Shown: positions 52,790 to 60,616 of the stretch, piece after piece
Layout: each line of letters opens with the position of its first letter
Numbering within the stretch: the stretch's first letter is position 1
Source of the DNA: Rhizobiaceae bacterium
GTDB taxonomy: Bacteria > Pseudomonadota > Alphaproteobacteria > Rhizobiales > Rhizobiaceae
NCBI GenBank assembly: GCA_017644105.1
Contig: JAEPMD010000015.1
Location: 35,694-99,693 of the forward strand
Direction of reading: 5' to 3'
Length of the DNA stretch: 64,000 nucleotides
Notes under the pieces: generated by a model
The model's database searches: none
Told to the model about the DNA's origin: nothing
The model's input: the letters and a program-made list of their open reading frames with translations, nothing else
Translations under genes and position numbers: made by a program

Positions 52790-53611
52790 ATGAAGCGCAT
52801 TTATGATTGGAGCGCCAAGTTTCAGGAGCGTAATTTAACAGCGGCTGATATGCGCGCGCTTAAAGGCAAGCAACAACTTATCCAAACCACGGCCAATACG
52901 ACGGAGGAAGCCGCCGCCGCTGCCGATGCAGGCCTTGATCTGATCATGGGCAATGCCCACAACACGAAGGCCGTGCGCAAAGGCGCGCCGCATTTGTTTT
53001 TCACAGCGGCTTTGGGCCTGCCCAATTTTGCCACCGAAGACGATGTCATGCGCGCGGCATTTAACGCCATGAATGATGGCGCTGATAGTATTTATACCGC
53101 CAGAGGCCCACATATTGTTGAACTTCTCGCACGTGAAGAGATCCCCGTTATGTGTCATCTGGGTCTGGTCCCCCGCAAATCTACATGGCGCGGTGGATTA
53201 AGAGCGATTGGCAAAACGGCCGAGGAAGCCATGGAGCTGTGGCAGGATTTTCGTCGCATGGAAGATGCCGGCGCATTTTCTGTGGAGGCCGAAGTGATCT
53301 GCGCCCCGGTGATGGCAGAAATTACCAAACGCACCAAACTGATTAGGTCATCATTGGGGTCTGGTTCGGGCGCTGATGTTATCTATTTGTTTCAAAACGA
53401 TATCTGCGGCGAGCAAGAAGAAAGCCCGCGCCATGCCCGCCCCTTTGGCAATTTACATGCGCTTTATGAACAAATCCGCACAGAGCGTCGCAAGGCGCTG
53501 ACGGGCTTTAAAGAGGCTGCGAAAAACGGCAATTATCCTGCACCTTCAGAACAAGCCAATCTTCCCGACGATGAATTGGATAAATTCAACGAGATGATCT
53601 CGTCGGAATAA
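52790..53611 (+). CDS. PanB-like TIM-barrel protein (PEP mutase/ketopantoate hydroxymethyltransferase superfamily)
   Basis: 273 residues. I-P-V-M-C-H-L-G-L-V-P-R-K-S and A-G-A-F-S-V-E-A-E-V-I-C-A-P-V-M-A-E-I align with the GHLGLTPQ and L-E-C-V-P segments of PanB, so the barrel and the Glu are kept. The two PanB metal-binding aspartates are not. The segment equal to V-G-D-S reads M-G-N-A, and that equal to A-D-L-P-F reads T-A-A-L-G. It is thus unlikely to make ketopantoate, and a lyase or hydrolase on another oxo-acid is more plausible. GGGAGG precedes the start. It follows a LysR gene, with 39 bp between them. Confidence 0.72.
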   Translation: MKRIYDWSAKFQERNLTAADMRALKGKQQLIQTTANTTEEAAAAADAGLDLIMGNAHNTKAVRKGAPHLFFTAALGLPNFATEDDVMRAAFNAMNDGADSIYTARGPHIVELLAREEIPVMCHLGLVPRKSTWRGGLRAIGKTAEEAMELWQDFRRMEDAGAFSVEAEVICAPVMAEITKRTKLIRSSLGSGSGADVIYLFQNDICGEQEESPRHARPFGNLHALYEQIRTERRKALTGFKEAAKNGNYPAPSEQANLPDDELDKFNEMISSE

Positions 53612-53808
53612 AGGTGGATTTCATAGCTACCAACACCTCTAACTATGATTAGCGCGCAGTAGGAATAAAAACACACCGTAAAGATACTGTTAATCCTAAG
53701 TTAAGGAACCCATAGCGACACGCCATAAATTCATAAACAATTAACCAGACGCGGCGACCATGCGCGCATTATTCGGGTGCTGTAAACAAATAAACCGAGA
53801 GAAACATA

Positions 53809-55203
53809 ATGTTTATAGCCACTAACAGAGCAAAAGAATTATGGGAATGTCGCTCCGGTAATTTTGCAATGATGACGGCTTTGGCCATCCTACCGTTTAT
53901 CGCCATGCTTGGCGGAGCGGTGGACGTTTCGCGTGCGGTCCACGCGCGCGCCGTCTTGCAAAAAGCCACCGAAGCTGCCGCATTATCAGCGGCATCGCTC
54001 ACCAATGACGATGACATTCAAACGATCGTCGAAGACTATGTTGCTGCAAACCTACCCGAAGGTGACATTTGGGACACGCTACAGATTAGCATCCTGACCT
54101 CAGATGTTGAACATGCCGCGCGCGAGATCGCAATCCAGACAAGTGTGAATGTTGATTCAACCTTCCTTCACATGGCTGGCGTCAACGACATGGTGATCAC
54201 CACGCAATCCACCGCGCTTCAAAAAGCGACCAAACTTGAGATCGCTATGGTGTTGGATATCTCAAGCTCCATGCGTGGGACCAAGCTTGTAAACCTGAAA
54301 GCTGCCGCAACAGATTTTGTTGACGAAGTGAAGCAAAACAATGACCACGGCGTGGATGTGGTCTCATTCAACCTAATTCCCTATGGCGGCACAGTGAATG
54401 TTGGCAGTGTATTTAATGACTATGTTCTACCTTGGGATACGCCAGACCTTGAGATTGATGCATCTGAAACCTATCATCTGGGCGCAGGTGTGTTAGACGG
54501 AAAATTCCGCTTTACCGATGGATTGGAATGTCTGGAACATCCTTATGAAGATTATAATGATGCGTAAATTCCAATACAAAGCCGTGCGCAAGTGCCCCAT
54601 TATTATAAATGGTGGGCCAACAACCCATGGTGCCCAACGGCGGAAAGTGCTGCTGTGTTCAACGTTAAGGACACAGAGATTCTCAATGCTCAAATTGATG
54701 CAATGACGCTTTCAGATGGCACTGGCACCGATATCGGCTTGCTATGGGGTGTGAAATCTCTCTCGCCCGAATGGCGCGGCAAGCTTGGTGGAGATTTTGA
54801 AAACCGCCCTGCAGATTATGATGATCCGGAAACCATGAAAATCATGGTCTTGATGACCGATGGTGGCATAACAGCTCAATTCAGACCCAAGTCGCAACAT
54901 TATGACGGGCTTGATGACATTGACGGTAACCAGCAAACCATTGTCGCCAGAGGTAATTTCTATAGCGCAAACACAGATAACAACGCCTACGGACGCCAGA
55001 AAAAGCTCTGCGAGGAGCTGGAACAAAATGGCGTAAAAGTCTTCACCATCGGCTTTAAGATCAATGCATCGAGCCAAGCCGCCATGCAGATGGCGGAATG
55101 CGCGGTGAATGGCGGGAATTACTATCTGGTGGATTCGCTTGATATTTCCCAAGCTTTTGAATCGATCAGCGCGTCGATCTCCAACTTGCGGGTATCGGGG
55201 TAG
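53809..55203 (+). pseudogene. TadG-like Flp-pilus protein with VWA domain, interrupted by one in-frame stop
   Basis: The reading frame is identical on both sides of a TAA at 54565-54567, and without it the ORF is 464 codons. The 5' part has a TadG-type membrane helix (A-L-A-I-L-P-F-I-A-M-L-G-G-A-V-D-V-S-R) and the VWA metal site D-I-S-S-S at residues ~150-154. Right after the stop the frame reads S-R-A-Q-V-P-H-Y-Y-K-W-W, N-P-W-C-P, L-S-D-G-T-G-T-D-I-G, then L-M-T-D-G-G-I-T, all in family order. No other lesion is visible. TadG-like proteins help Flp/Tad pilus assembly at the envelope. The stop may be a recent nonsense mutation, a sequencing error, or a recoded codon. Confidence 0.87.
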
Positions 55204-55206
55204 ATC

Positions 55207-55755
55207 ATGACAATCATCAAAAAACTTTTCTGTGCCAGCCAAAAGCTTCGCACAGACGACAAAGGTGTGACCGCGCTCGAATTCGCCATTCTCGGCCCGG
55301 TATATTTCGCAATGTTGCTGGGCATTTTGGAAATTGGCTACACATTTTTGAAAGTCAATATGCTCAACAATGCCGTGGCGATCGTCTCCAAAGAAATCTA
55401 TACAGGCGCCGCATCCAACGGCACGGTGAGCTATGAAGACATTGAAAACAGCATCTGCGAAAATATCTATTTCTCGGGCTCAGACTGCACCAGCAATCTG
55501 CAGATTGAAGTGACAGAAGTCACCAGCCTGCAGGCACTGCCCACGACGGGTGCAGAATGTGCGGACACCAATGTCGCGCTCAATCCTTCGGTTGATTACA
55601 ATCCAGGAAGTGCCAAAAGCATTATCTTTCTGCGCGCCTGTTATTTGACCGACATTTTAACGCCGGGGCTTGCATTGGGGCTTCACCTCAACAAAACCAA
55701 CGACAACAAATATGCGATCATTGGCTCCACAGCCTTTGTCAACGAACCGTTTTAA
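55207..55755 (+). CDS. TadE-like pilus assembly protein
   Basis: 182 residues. A cytoplasmic N-terminus with D-D-K-G-V-T-A-L-E-F-A-I-L-G-P (the TadE/prepilin-like G/A-x-x-A-x-E-F cleavage context) leads into one membrane helix (V-Y-F-A-M-L-L-G-I-L-E-I-G-Y). The periplasmic remainder has cysteines at S-I-C-E-N, S-D-C-T-S, A-E-C-A-D and R-A-C-Y-L. TadE is a pseudopilin of the Tad system. It begins 3 bp after the TadG stop and ends one base before the next start, so all three are one operon. The secretion ATPase and pilin genes are not in the window. Confidence 0.88.
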   Translation: MTIIKKLFCASQKLRTDDKGVTALEFAILGPVYFAMLLGILEIGYTFLKVNMLNNAVAIVSKEIYTGAASNGTVSYEDIENSICENIYFSGSDCTSNLQIEVTEVTSLQALPTTGAECADTNVALNPSVDYNPGSAKSIIFLRACYLTDILTPGLALGLHLNKTNDNKYAIIGSTAFVNEPF

Positions 55756-55756
55756 G

Positions 55757-56356
55757 ATGGGTGCTCATATGAGGAATAATCACATCAAAAACACGCTCGC
55801 AAGAACGATCAAACACGCGCGCAACTTGGCAAACAATCGTCAAGGTGTGGCAGCCATTGAATTTGGCATGGTCGCACCCTTTGTTGCCTTGTTTATGATC
55901 GGTGCGATCAACCTGTTTGATGGCTATCAAGGTGCACAATCCTATCAAAATGCTGGCACCACTTTGGTTGATCTCGTCACACGGCACGAAACGACATTTG
56001 GTGACGCAGAACGCGACAATATATTCGCAACAGCAAAAGCCTTGCTCGGCGAATATGGTGCAAGTGGTGATTTTGAAATCTGCATTACCAGTATTGCTAA
56101 TATATTCGACACAGCCAATGATTCCACCCTCACCATTGCCTGGAGCAAATCCAATGTGGAGGGCGGAGAAATGAGTGCAGCAGATATCGCGAATTACGAT
56201 ATTCCAAATATCCCGGAAGGTGCGAGCGTCATCCTGGTGGAACTCAGCGGATCCTATGAGCCCTATATCTCAACCGCCAATTTAGGCAGCTATAATTATA
56301 GCCGCTATTTCATCCGCCGTCCAAGGTTTCTCGATAGCATACCTTACGGGAATTAA
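55757..56356 (+). CDS. TadE-like pseudopilin, second copy
   Basis: 199 residues from ATG 55757, one base after the previous stop; ATG 55769 is an alternative with a weak GGGTG site. N-N-R-Q-G-V-A-A-I-E-F-G-M-V-A-P is the TadE-type motif, followed by the membrane helix F-V-A-L-F-M-I-G-A-I-N-L. The periplasmic part has one Cys (E-I-C-I) and ends with R-P-R-F-L-D-S-I-P-Y-G-N; a conserved R-R-P-R/F ending is common in these paralogues. Two TadE-like proteins next to TadG are usual in alphaproteobacteria (TadE/TadF). Its stop overlaps the stop of the convergent gene at 56353 by 4 bp. Confidence 0.87.
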   Translation: MGAHMRNNHIKNTLARTIKHARNLANNRQGVAAIEFGMVAPFVALFMIGAINLFDGYQGAQSYQNAGTTLVDLVTRHETTFGDAERDNIFATAKALLGEYGASGDFEICITSIANIFDTANDSTLTIAWSKSNVEGGEMSAADIANYDIPNIPEGASVILVELSGSYEPYISTANLGSYNYSRYFIRRPRFLDSIPYGN

Positions 56357-56646
56357 TCAGCAGACGACGATCGATCGACGAGAGCGCGGGACTTGAGCAC
56401 TTTGCGCACCCGCCGCCACACACCGGCTTGGTAAGTGTATGTCCTGCGCAGCGCGCGATCCTCTTCGATAAAAGCATAATAATCCGCATCCGCCCCATGC
56501 GCGCGCGATAAATCATCCGCCAGTTTCGTGATCTCAGCCTTGGGCACAAAGAGCGGCCGCAGATAAAGGTTGAACCATTCCCACATAAATATCGCGAGCA
56601 CAAATAACCCGCATAAAAGATAAGGTGCGTAAGGGGTGTTCAGCAT
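56353..56646 (-). CDS. Small membrane-anchored protein of unknown function
   Basis: 97 residues. Residues ~9-28 (Y-L-L-C-G-L-F-V-L-A-I-F-M-W-E-W-F) form one membrane helix. It is followed by a charged cytoplasmic tail with A-D-D-L-S-R-A-H-G-A-D-A-D and a basic end (R-R-V-R-K-V-L-K-S-R). Codon use and GC resemble the TadE genes rather than the cassette further right. The alternative frame on the same strand (56310-56603) lacks these features. It belongs to no family I recognise. The gene reads toward the Tad genes and shares their terminal overlap. Confidence 0.65.
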   Translation of the reverse strand: MLNTPYAPYLLCGLFVLAIFMWEWFNLYLRPLFVPKAEITKLADDLSRAHGADADYYAFIEEDRALRRTYTYQAGVWRRVRKVLKSRALVDRSSSAD

Positions 56647-56743
56647 GGGGGATCCGATACGTAATAAATTTACTTATTTTATTAAATACGAATTAATAGT
56701 TCTTATCAATAGAAATACGACGTTTGAATTCCTTATCTTTTAA

Positions 56744-56764
56744 AACAGAAGTCTGCTTCCTGTT
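56744..56764. promoter_or_regulatory. Candidate operator of the XRE gene
   Basis: AACAGAAG (56744-56751) and CTTCCTGTT (56756-56764) form an inverted repeat with one bulged base and a 4-base centre. It ends 17 bp before the start of the XRE-family gene, a normal place for autoregulation, and overlaps the region where its -10 box would lie. Confidence 0.5.
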
Positions 56765-56781
56765 TATTCGGAGGCAAATCA

Positions 56782-57114
56782 ATGGAATTGCAAAAGATAT
56801 TCGGCCTTAATGTCCGCAATCACAGAAAAGCGCTAGAGCTTACTCAAGAAGAGCTAGCCGAGCGGGTCGAAGTGACCATCGAAACCATCGGTAAAATAGA
56901 GCGCGGTGTTGCGGCTCCAACATTTAACACGGCTGAAAAAATCGCCGGAGCATTAAAGGTAAATCCCGTTGCACTCTTCGGCATCGACGCCACCTCAATT
57001 GCCGATGATGAACGCAGTCATATTCTCTCTGAAATCAACCAAACCCTATCTGGCCTCAACAACGACCAGCTTGCTCGTGTCTTTAAGATGATCGAGGCAT
57101 TCCGCGGGAATTAG
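56782..57114 (+). CDS. XRE family helix-turn-helix regulator
   Basis: 110 residues. The HTH_3 domain is at ~6-60: N-V-R-N-H-R-K-A-L-E-L-T-Q-E-E-L-A-E-R-V-E-V-T-I-E-T-I-G-K-I-E-R-G-V-A-A-P-T-F. The C-terminal ~45 residues are helical and probably dimerise. GGAGG stands eight bases before the ATG. Proteins of this size are typical phage-, plasmid- or cassette-type repressors. It points away from the pilus genes and toward the four-gene minus-strand cassette at 57242-59573, with which it is convergent, so it could regulate that cassette only in trans. Confidence 0.9.
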   Translation: MELQKIFGLNVRNHRKALELTQEELAERVEVTIETIGKIERGVAAPTFNTAEKIAGALKVNPVALFGIDATSIADDERSHILSEINQTLSGLNNDQLARVFKMIEAFRGN

Positions 57115-57241
57115 AGTGAATGTGAAATGGGCATGTATGGAATTTTCACTTTGTAGCTTCTAAGTGCAACTAGAATTAACAAGCAATAAATCGAACTGAA
57201 AAATACGCCCATGTCGGGATAATTCATAAAGTAATGCCAAT

Positions 57242-57673
57242 TTAGGAAACAGATTTTATTACCCCACCCAAGAGCCCCCCAACCGCCGCACCTAATTTTG
57301 TATATCCATCCACGGAGGCTCTACTGGCATCTCCATTCGGTTCAAAATCAATAAGTGTCCTCTGGGACTTTACGTGCCTTAACACGTGGATACCTTTGGA
57401 AGAGAGTTGCAAGTCATCTAGCCTAAGATATTTAATAGGTCTCAACCGAGCGCGCCTATTTGTTCTGTAGTCTAATCTAGCATAAATCAATCCTTCATTC
57501 TGCATCCAACAGGCAACATCAAGGATCAAATCTCCATCGATTTGTTGATCGAATTGCAAGAACTCATCTGAGGTGATCGTAAGCCTTCTCAAACCTTGTT
57601 CGTAAAGCTTGGAAAGTATGTAGCCGAGTAAAGCCTCGGATTTCTCGAGATTTGTAGTTTGTTTTTCGCCCAA
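57242..57673 (-). CDS. Unknown protein with winged-helix-like part and glycine-rich tail
   Basis: 143 residues from a TTG at 57673. There is no ATG near the 5' end, and the frame is open a further 14 codons upstream with no start. The middle reads like a small winged helix (V-A-C-W-M-Q-N-E-G-L-I-Y-A-R, then L-S-S-K-G-I-H-V-L-R). The C-terminus is a short Gly-rich segment, G-A-A-V-G-G-L-L-G-G-V-I-K-S. This helix-wing-glycine-zipper layout occurs in unknown proteins from accessory regions, and I do not know a function. It is the last gene of the four-gene cassette, 78 bp after the membrane protein gene. Confidence 0.68.
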   Translation of the reverse strand: MGEKQTTNLEKSEALLGYILSKLYEQGLRRLTITSDEFLQFDQQIDGDLILDVACWMQNEGLIYARLDYRTNRRARLRPIKYLRLDDLQLSSKGIHVLRHVKSQRTLIDFEPNGDASRASVDGYTKLGAAVGGLLGGVIKSVS

Positions 57674-57751
57674 ATTATTGAATCCAAATAAAACGTGTAG
57701 AAAATACTAAGACATCGATGTTAGAAACAATTTGGAGATGCGTGGAATACA

Positions 57752-58207
57752 CTAAATTAAGACCCGTTTAAGCCGTTGGCGTTCATTTCGCAAAGAACGA
57801 GATAAATCAAAGGCCTTTTTCTTTGTCCTCAAAGCAATATCCGGTCGTGTTTGTTGCTGACTATCCCCAAAATCCTCGCCAGTTACAACTGAGCGCAATG
57901 CAATAATGTCATTGTTACAGGCTTTTCTGGAAGCGGCATATCCAGAGAAGAGATCCCCGACCTCCTCAACCAATGCATGCAAGCCAGCTAGGATTTGTTG
58001 CTCAAGCACCACAATCTCTTTAGAATCTGTTTCATAAATTCCATTCCAATATTCAGACCCTGCATCTTCTATTTTATTGACTCTGTTGATCATACGCTCC
58101 AACAAATCATCGCGCCTCGCTTCAAGTTTTTTACCAGGTTCAAAATAAAACTTTATTGTTTCTACGCCCAAAAAAGCTGCTCCCGCACCTAAAAATGCAC
58201 TAAGCAC
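57752..58207 (-). CDS. Membrane-anchored coiled-coil protein of unknown function
   Basis: 151 residues from GTG 58207. The first ~20 residues (L-S-A-F-L-G-A-G-A-A-F-L-G-V-E-T-I-K-F-Y-F) form one membrane helix. The rest is highly charged and helical (E-A-R-R-D-D-L-L-E-R-M-I-N-R-V-N-K-I-E-D-A, V-V-L-E-Q-Q-I-L-A-G-L-H-A-L-V-E-E-V), consistent with a cytoplasmic coiled coil. No catalytic motif is seen. It starts 16 bp after the STAS-like gene and is surely co-transcribed. I infer it may be the membrane-located output or docking partner of the ATPase/STAS pair, but there is no direct evidence. Confidence 0.7.
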   Translation of the reverse strand: MLSAFLGAGAAFLGVETIKFYFEPGKKLEARRDDLLERMINRVNKIEDAGSEYWNGIYETDSKEIVVLEQQILAGLHALVEEVGDLFSGYAASRKACNNDIIALRSVVTGEDFGDSQQQTRPDIALRTKKKAFDLSRSLRNERQRLKRVLI

Positions 58208-58222
58208 TCAAGAAAAACTTAC

Positions 58223-58582
58223 TCATGCAGTCTTAACTCGCGACGCAGCCTCATCGATGTATTGCCAAATTTCTTGCACGTAGGTTTCGAAATCCTCATT
58301 CTCAGCAACAGGCCTTAACTTCGCCTTGAGAAGCTCGACATTAATTCCAGCTCGAATTAATCCCCCAAACGCTTCTTCCAAAAAAGAAGAGCCATATCCT
58401 GCAGTACCGTCAAGAATAACGCAAAGTTCTTCATCGCCTTCCAACGCAGGTATCAGAACATCATCTCGAAATTCTTCGCCGCTATACTTTCCTCTCGAAC
58501 GGTATCGACCACCTGGATATCGAGAGAATTCCAGAGCTATTTTAATCTCAGTCAATAATTCGTCCTTCCTAGTTAACTGCAT
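58223..58582 (-). CDS. STAS-like protein (DUF4325 type)
   Basis: 119 residues from ATG 58582; a TTG directly before it is possible. The conserved blocks are F-S-R-Y-P-G-G-R-Y, Y-S-G-E-E-F-R and L-D-G-T-A-G-Y-G-S-S-F-L-E-E-A-F-G-G-L, the signature I associate with DUF4325, a STAS-like fold. STAS domains often bind GHKL-ATPase kinases in partner-switching systems, where a Ser or Thr in the loop corresponding to G-Y-G-S-S-F is phosphorylated. The start lies inside the GHKL ATPase gene (14-bp overlap), so the two are made together. I infer a kinase/antagonist pair; no sigma factor is nearby. Confidence 0.82.
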   Translation of the reverse strand: MQLTRKDELLTEIKIALEFSRYPGGRYRSRGKYSGEEFRDDVLIPALEGDEELCVILDGTAGYGSSFLEEAFGGLIRAGINVELLKAKLRPVAENEDFETYVQEIWQYIDEAASRVKTA

Positions 58583-59573
58583 CAATTGGTATGCTCCATT
58601 CTACCAGTGTACCCCCTATGTGGGAACCATGTCGAAATTTCTCAACATCGCCATTAACATGAACTTTATAATCACCATGTCCGCTTAACACCCGAATATA
58701 GCCTGCGCCCGCCTCATGAATTACATTTAACATATCACGCAAACCTTTTCCCCGCTCACTTTGCATTGTTCGTGTTTTTCCCAGTTCAAAAGCAGCTTCA
58801 ATTGTGTCTGTGTCATGTTGAGTTATACCCATACTGTCACACCAATTCTTTATCAGTTGCTTCCAATCCCTTTTTGATTCCAGCGACTTAGGAATACCAA
58901 CACCCTGATCGTATACGAAAAACCTCAATGATTGATTTGAAGGATCATATGACGCTGTTGCGTACCAGTTATTACCCTTCAAGTTCGCATATTTTAACGC
59001 GATAGTATTCTCATAGGCATGTTCAATCACGTTATTAGTAGCTTCCAATAACGCGCGAAAAATATATTTTTGAGGTTTAAAAAAATCTGCAATTCGCATC
59101 AATTTTTCCTGCAATTTTTCAACTTTTTCACCATCTTGGACGTCTGCGCTAGTAAGTCCTACAAGAAAAACTTGGCCGGGAAATGTTTCATCAGCATATC
59201 TTCGGTAAGCTTTTCTTTTAATCCCGAGATGTTGGAAAGTACCCAAATGAACAAGTAATGTACGGACACGTTTATCCCATTGGGCATAGTTATGTAACCG
59301 GGGTGTAATTTCTCGATGTGTAGTCCAGCGTTTTAGCTCAGCACTTAAAACAACAGCACAAGGCAATGAAATTCTTTCAACCTTTTCAAGCTCTAGGCGC
59401 ATCGGCTTCGGACGGGTAACGCCCTTACGTCTTTGCTTCTCATTTGTGTAAATGGCCTTTTTTAGTACGTCAAAAAACGCGAGAGTTTCTTTACTATTCT
59501 TTGAAAAGCTCAATACTTTAGGTGGTTCTACAATTATTGCAGTCGTCGGCCCCTTAGAAAGTGCTAAAACCAT
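58569..59573 (-). CDS. GHKL (HATPase_c) ATP-binding protein
   Basis: 334 residues. The first ~165 residues match nothing I know. The ATPase domain follows: N-box A-T-N-N-V-I-E-H-A-Y-E at ~178-188, G1 box D-Q-G-V-G at 222-226, G2 box G-K-G-L at 275-278, and the terminal strand G-G-T-L-V-E-W-S. There is no phosphorylatable His and no sensor, so it is closer to SpoIIAB/RsbW-type or MutL-type GHKL proteins than to a histidine kinase. ATG 59573 has no ribosome site, and the frame stays open ~28 more codons upstream (A-H-R-R-A-A-I-K-R-A-S-R-K) without a normal start, so the true N-terminus is uncertain. It is first in the cassette. Confidence 0.85.
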   Translation of the reverse strand: MVLALSKGPTTAIIVEPPKVLSFSKNSKETLAFFDVLKKAIYTNEKQRRKGVTRPKPMRLELEKVERISLPCAVVLSAELKRWTTHREITPRLHNYAQWDKRVRTLLVHLGTFQHLGIKRKAYRRYADETFPGQVFLVGLTSADVQDGEKVEKLQEKLMRIADFFKPQKYIFRALLEATNNVIEHAYENTIALKYANLKGNNWYATASYDPSNQSLRFFVYDQGVGIPKSLESKRDWKQLIKNWCDSMGITQHDTDTIEAAFELGKTRTMQSERGKGLRDMLNVIHEAGAGYIRVLSGHGDYKVHVNGDVEKFRHGSHIGGTLVEWSIPIDAVN

Positions 59574-59795
59574 TTTTCGGCTAGCGCGCTTTATCGCAGC
59601 CCGGCGGTGAGCTACTTCCCATTGCGTAGTTCTTTTTTTGATAAGAAAGCCCTCAAACTAAAAAATACTCTATTCCCAATTGAAACACTACAATTCCAAA
59701 CCGAGAAGAAGCGGGGTGGCATGCAGTCACATTTGTTGAATTCCTGTAAACGATACTACAATAACGCGAATCAAAACAATTGCCAACACCCCCAC

Positions 59796-60491
59796 TCACT
59801 CATACCGCTTGCGTTCTTCGTCCATGGCCTTGCGCCAATCGGCTTTAAGGAGGTCCATGCGGCGTGGGATTTTTTCGTTTAACACCTCGCCTTTGATGAT
59901 CCGGTCGGTGCGGAAATAGCGATAGCCCTCGCGCAATTCGCACCAGGCGGCGATGATGCGCCCGGCATCACGATAACCCAGCAAAATGGGCCAGATAATG
60001 CGCGTCGTACGCTTTTGGTCATGGCCCTCGTATGTGATGTGAAGCTTTAGGCGCTGGCGGATTGCATGACGGATTTCGGCCGAGCGCAACGCCTCCTCCA
60101 CTTGTTCCATAGGCGCGACGCTGACCACAGGTTCCACAAAGGATGTGTCAAAGCTTTGCGGCGCGACGGTTTTGATCTTGGTGAGCAGTTTTTCCGCTGC
60201 CAGCGCCAGTTCAGGCTCGCCTCTGGTCTGCACCCATTGCGCACCCAAAATCGCCGCTTCAATCTCATCCAATGTCAGCATCAGCGGCGGCATGTGAAAG
60301 CCGGGCTCTAATATGTAGCCCATGCCCGCTTCCCCCTGAATGGGCACTCCTTGCGCCATGAGCGCTGCCATATCGCGATAGATCGTGCGCTTGGTCACGC
60401 CCAATTGCGCGCCGATATCCTCGCTCGAAATCGGAGAATTTGATCGCCTTAAGATTTCGATGATCTCAAATAATCTCTCGCCTTTTCGCAA
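59796..60491 (-). CDS. YafY/WYL-domain transcriptional regulator
   Basis: 231 residues. The N-terminal HTH_11 domain is R-L-F-E-I-I-E-I-L-R-R...I-S-S-E-D-I-G-A-Q-L-G-V-T-K-R-T-I-Y-R-D-M-A-A-L. The WYL region (~135-215) has L-L-G-Y-R-D-A-G-R-I-I-A-A-W-C-E-L-R-E-G-Y-R-Y-F-R, where the WYL triad reads A-W-C. It is divergent from the GFA-family gene at 60617, a frequent pairing in proteobacteria, and the perfect dyad at 60543-60568 is the likely operator. GC is visibly higher than in the ATPase cassette next to it. Confidence 0.9.
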   Translation of the reverse strand: MRKGERLFEIIEILRRSNSPISSEDIGAQLGVTKRTIYRDMAALMAQGVPIQGEAGMGYILEPGFHMPPLMLTLDEIEAAILGAQWVQTRGEPELALAAEKLLTKIKTVAPQSFDTSFVEPVVSVAPMEQVEEALRSAEIRHAIRQRLKLHITYEGHDQKRTTRIIWPILLGYRDAGRIIAAWCELREGYRYFRTDRIIKGEVLNEKIPRRMDLLKADWRKAMDEERKRYE

Positions 60492-60542
60492 ATCGCGCGC
60501 ACTCCGCTTTCATCCTTGCAATGAAATCTATCCTACTGACAT

Positions 60543-60568
60543 CATGCTGACAACACGGTGTCAGCATG
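60543..60568. promoter_or_regulatory. Perfect dyad between the WYL regulator and the GFA gene
   Basis: CATGCTGACA (60543-60552) and TGTCAGCATG (60559-60568) are exact inverted repeats around a 6-base centre. A further half-site CTGACA overlaps 60536-60541. The dyad lies in the 125-bp divergent gap and is a strong candidate site for the YafY-type regulator. Confidence 0.78.
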
Positions 60569-60616
60569 GGGGTGGTAAAACGCTTTTATCCAAAAGTTTC
60601 AAAAAGGATTTTTAAA

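Noticed and set aside
57242..59573. Prophage or integrated plasmid around the GHKL cassette
   Set aside because: No integrase, structural phage gene, transposase or flanking direct repeat was seen; only the XRE gene and the base composition hint at transfer.
59607..59882. Plus-strand ORF between the ATPase and WYL genes
   Set aside because: It overlaps the end of the WYL gene and the upstream coding-like frame of the ATPase; no ribosome site and no recognisable motif.
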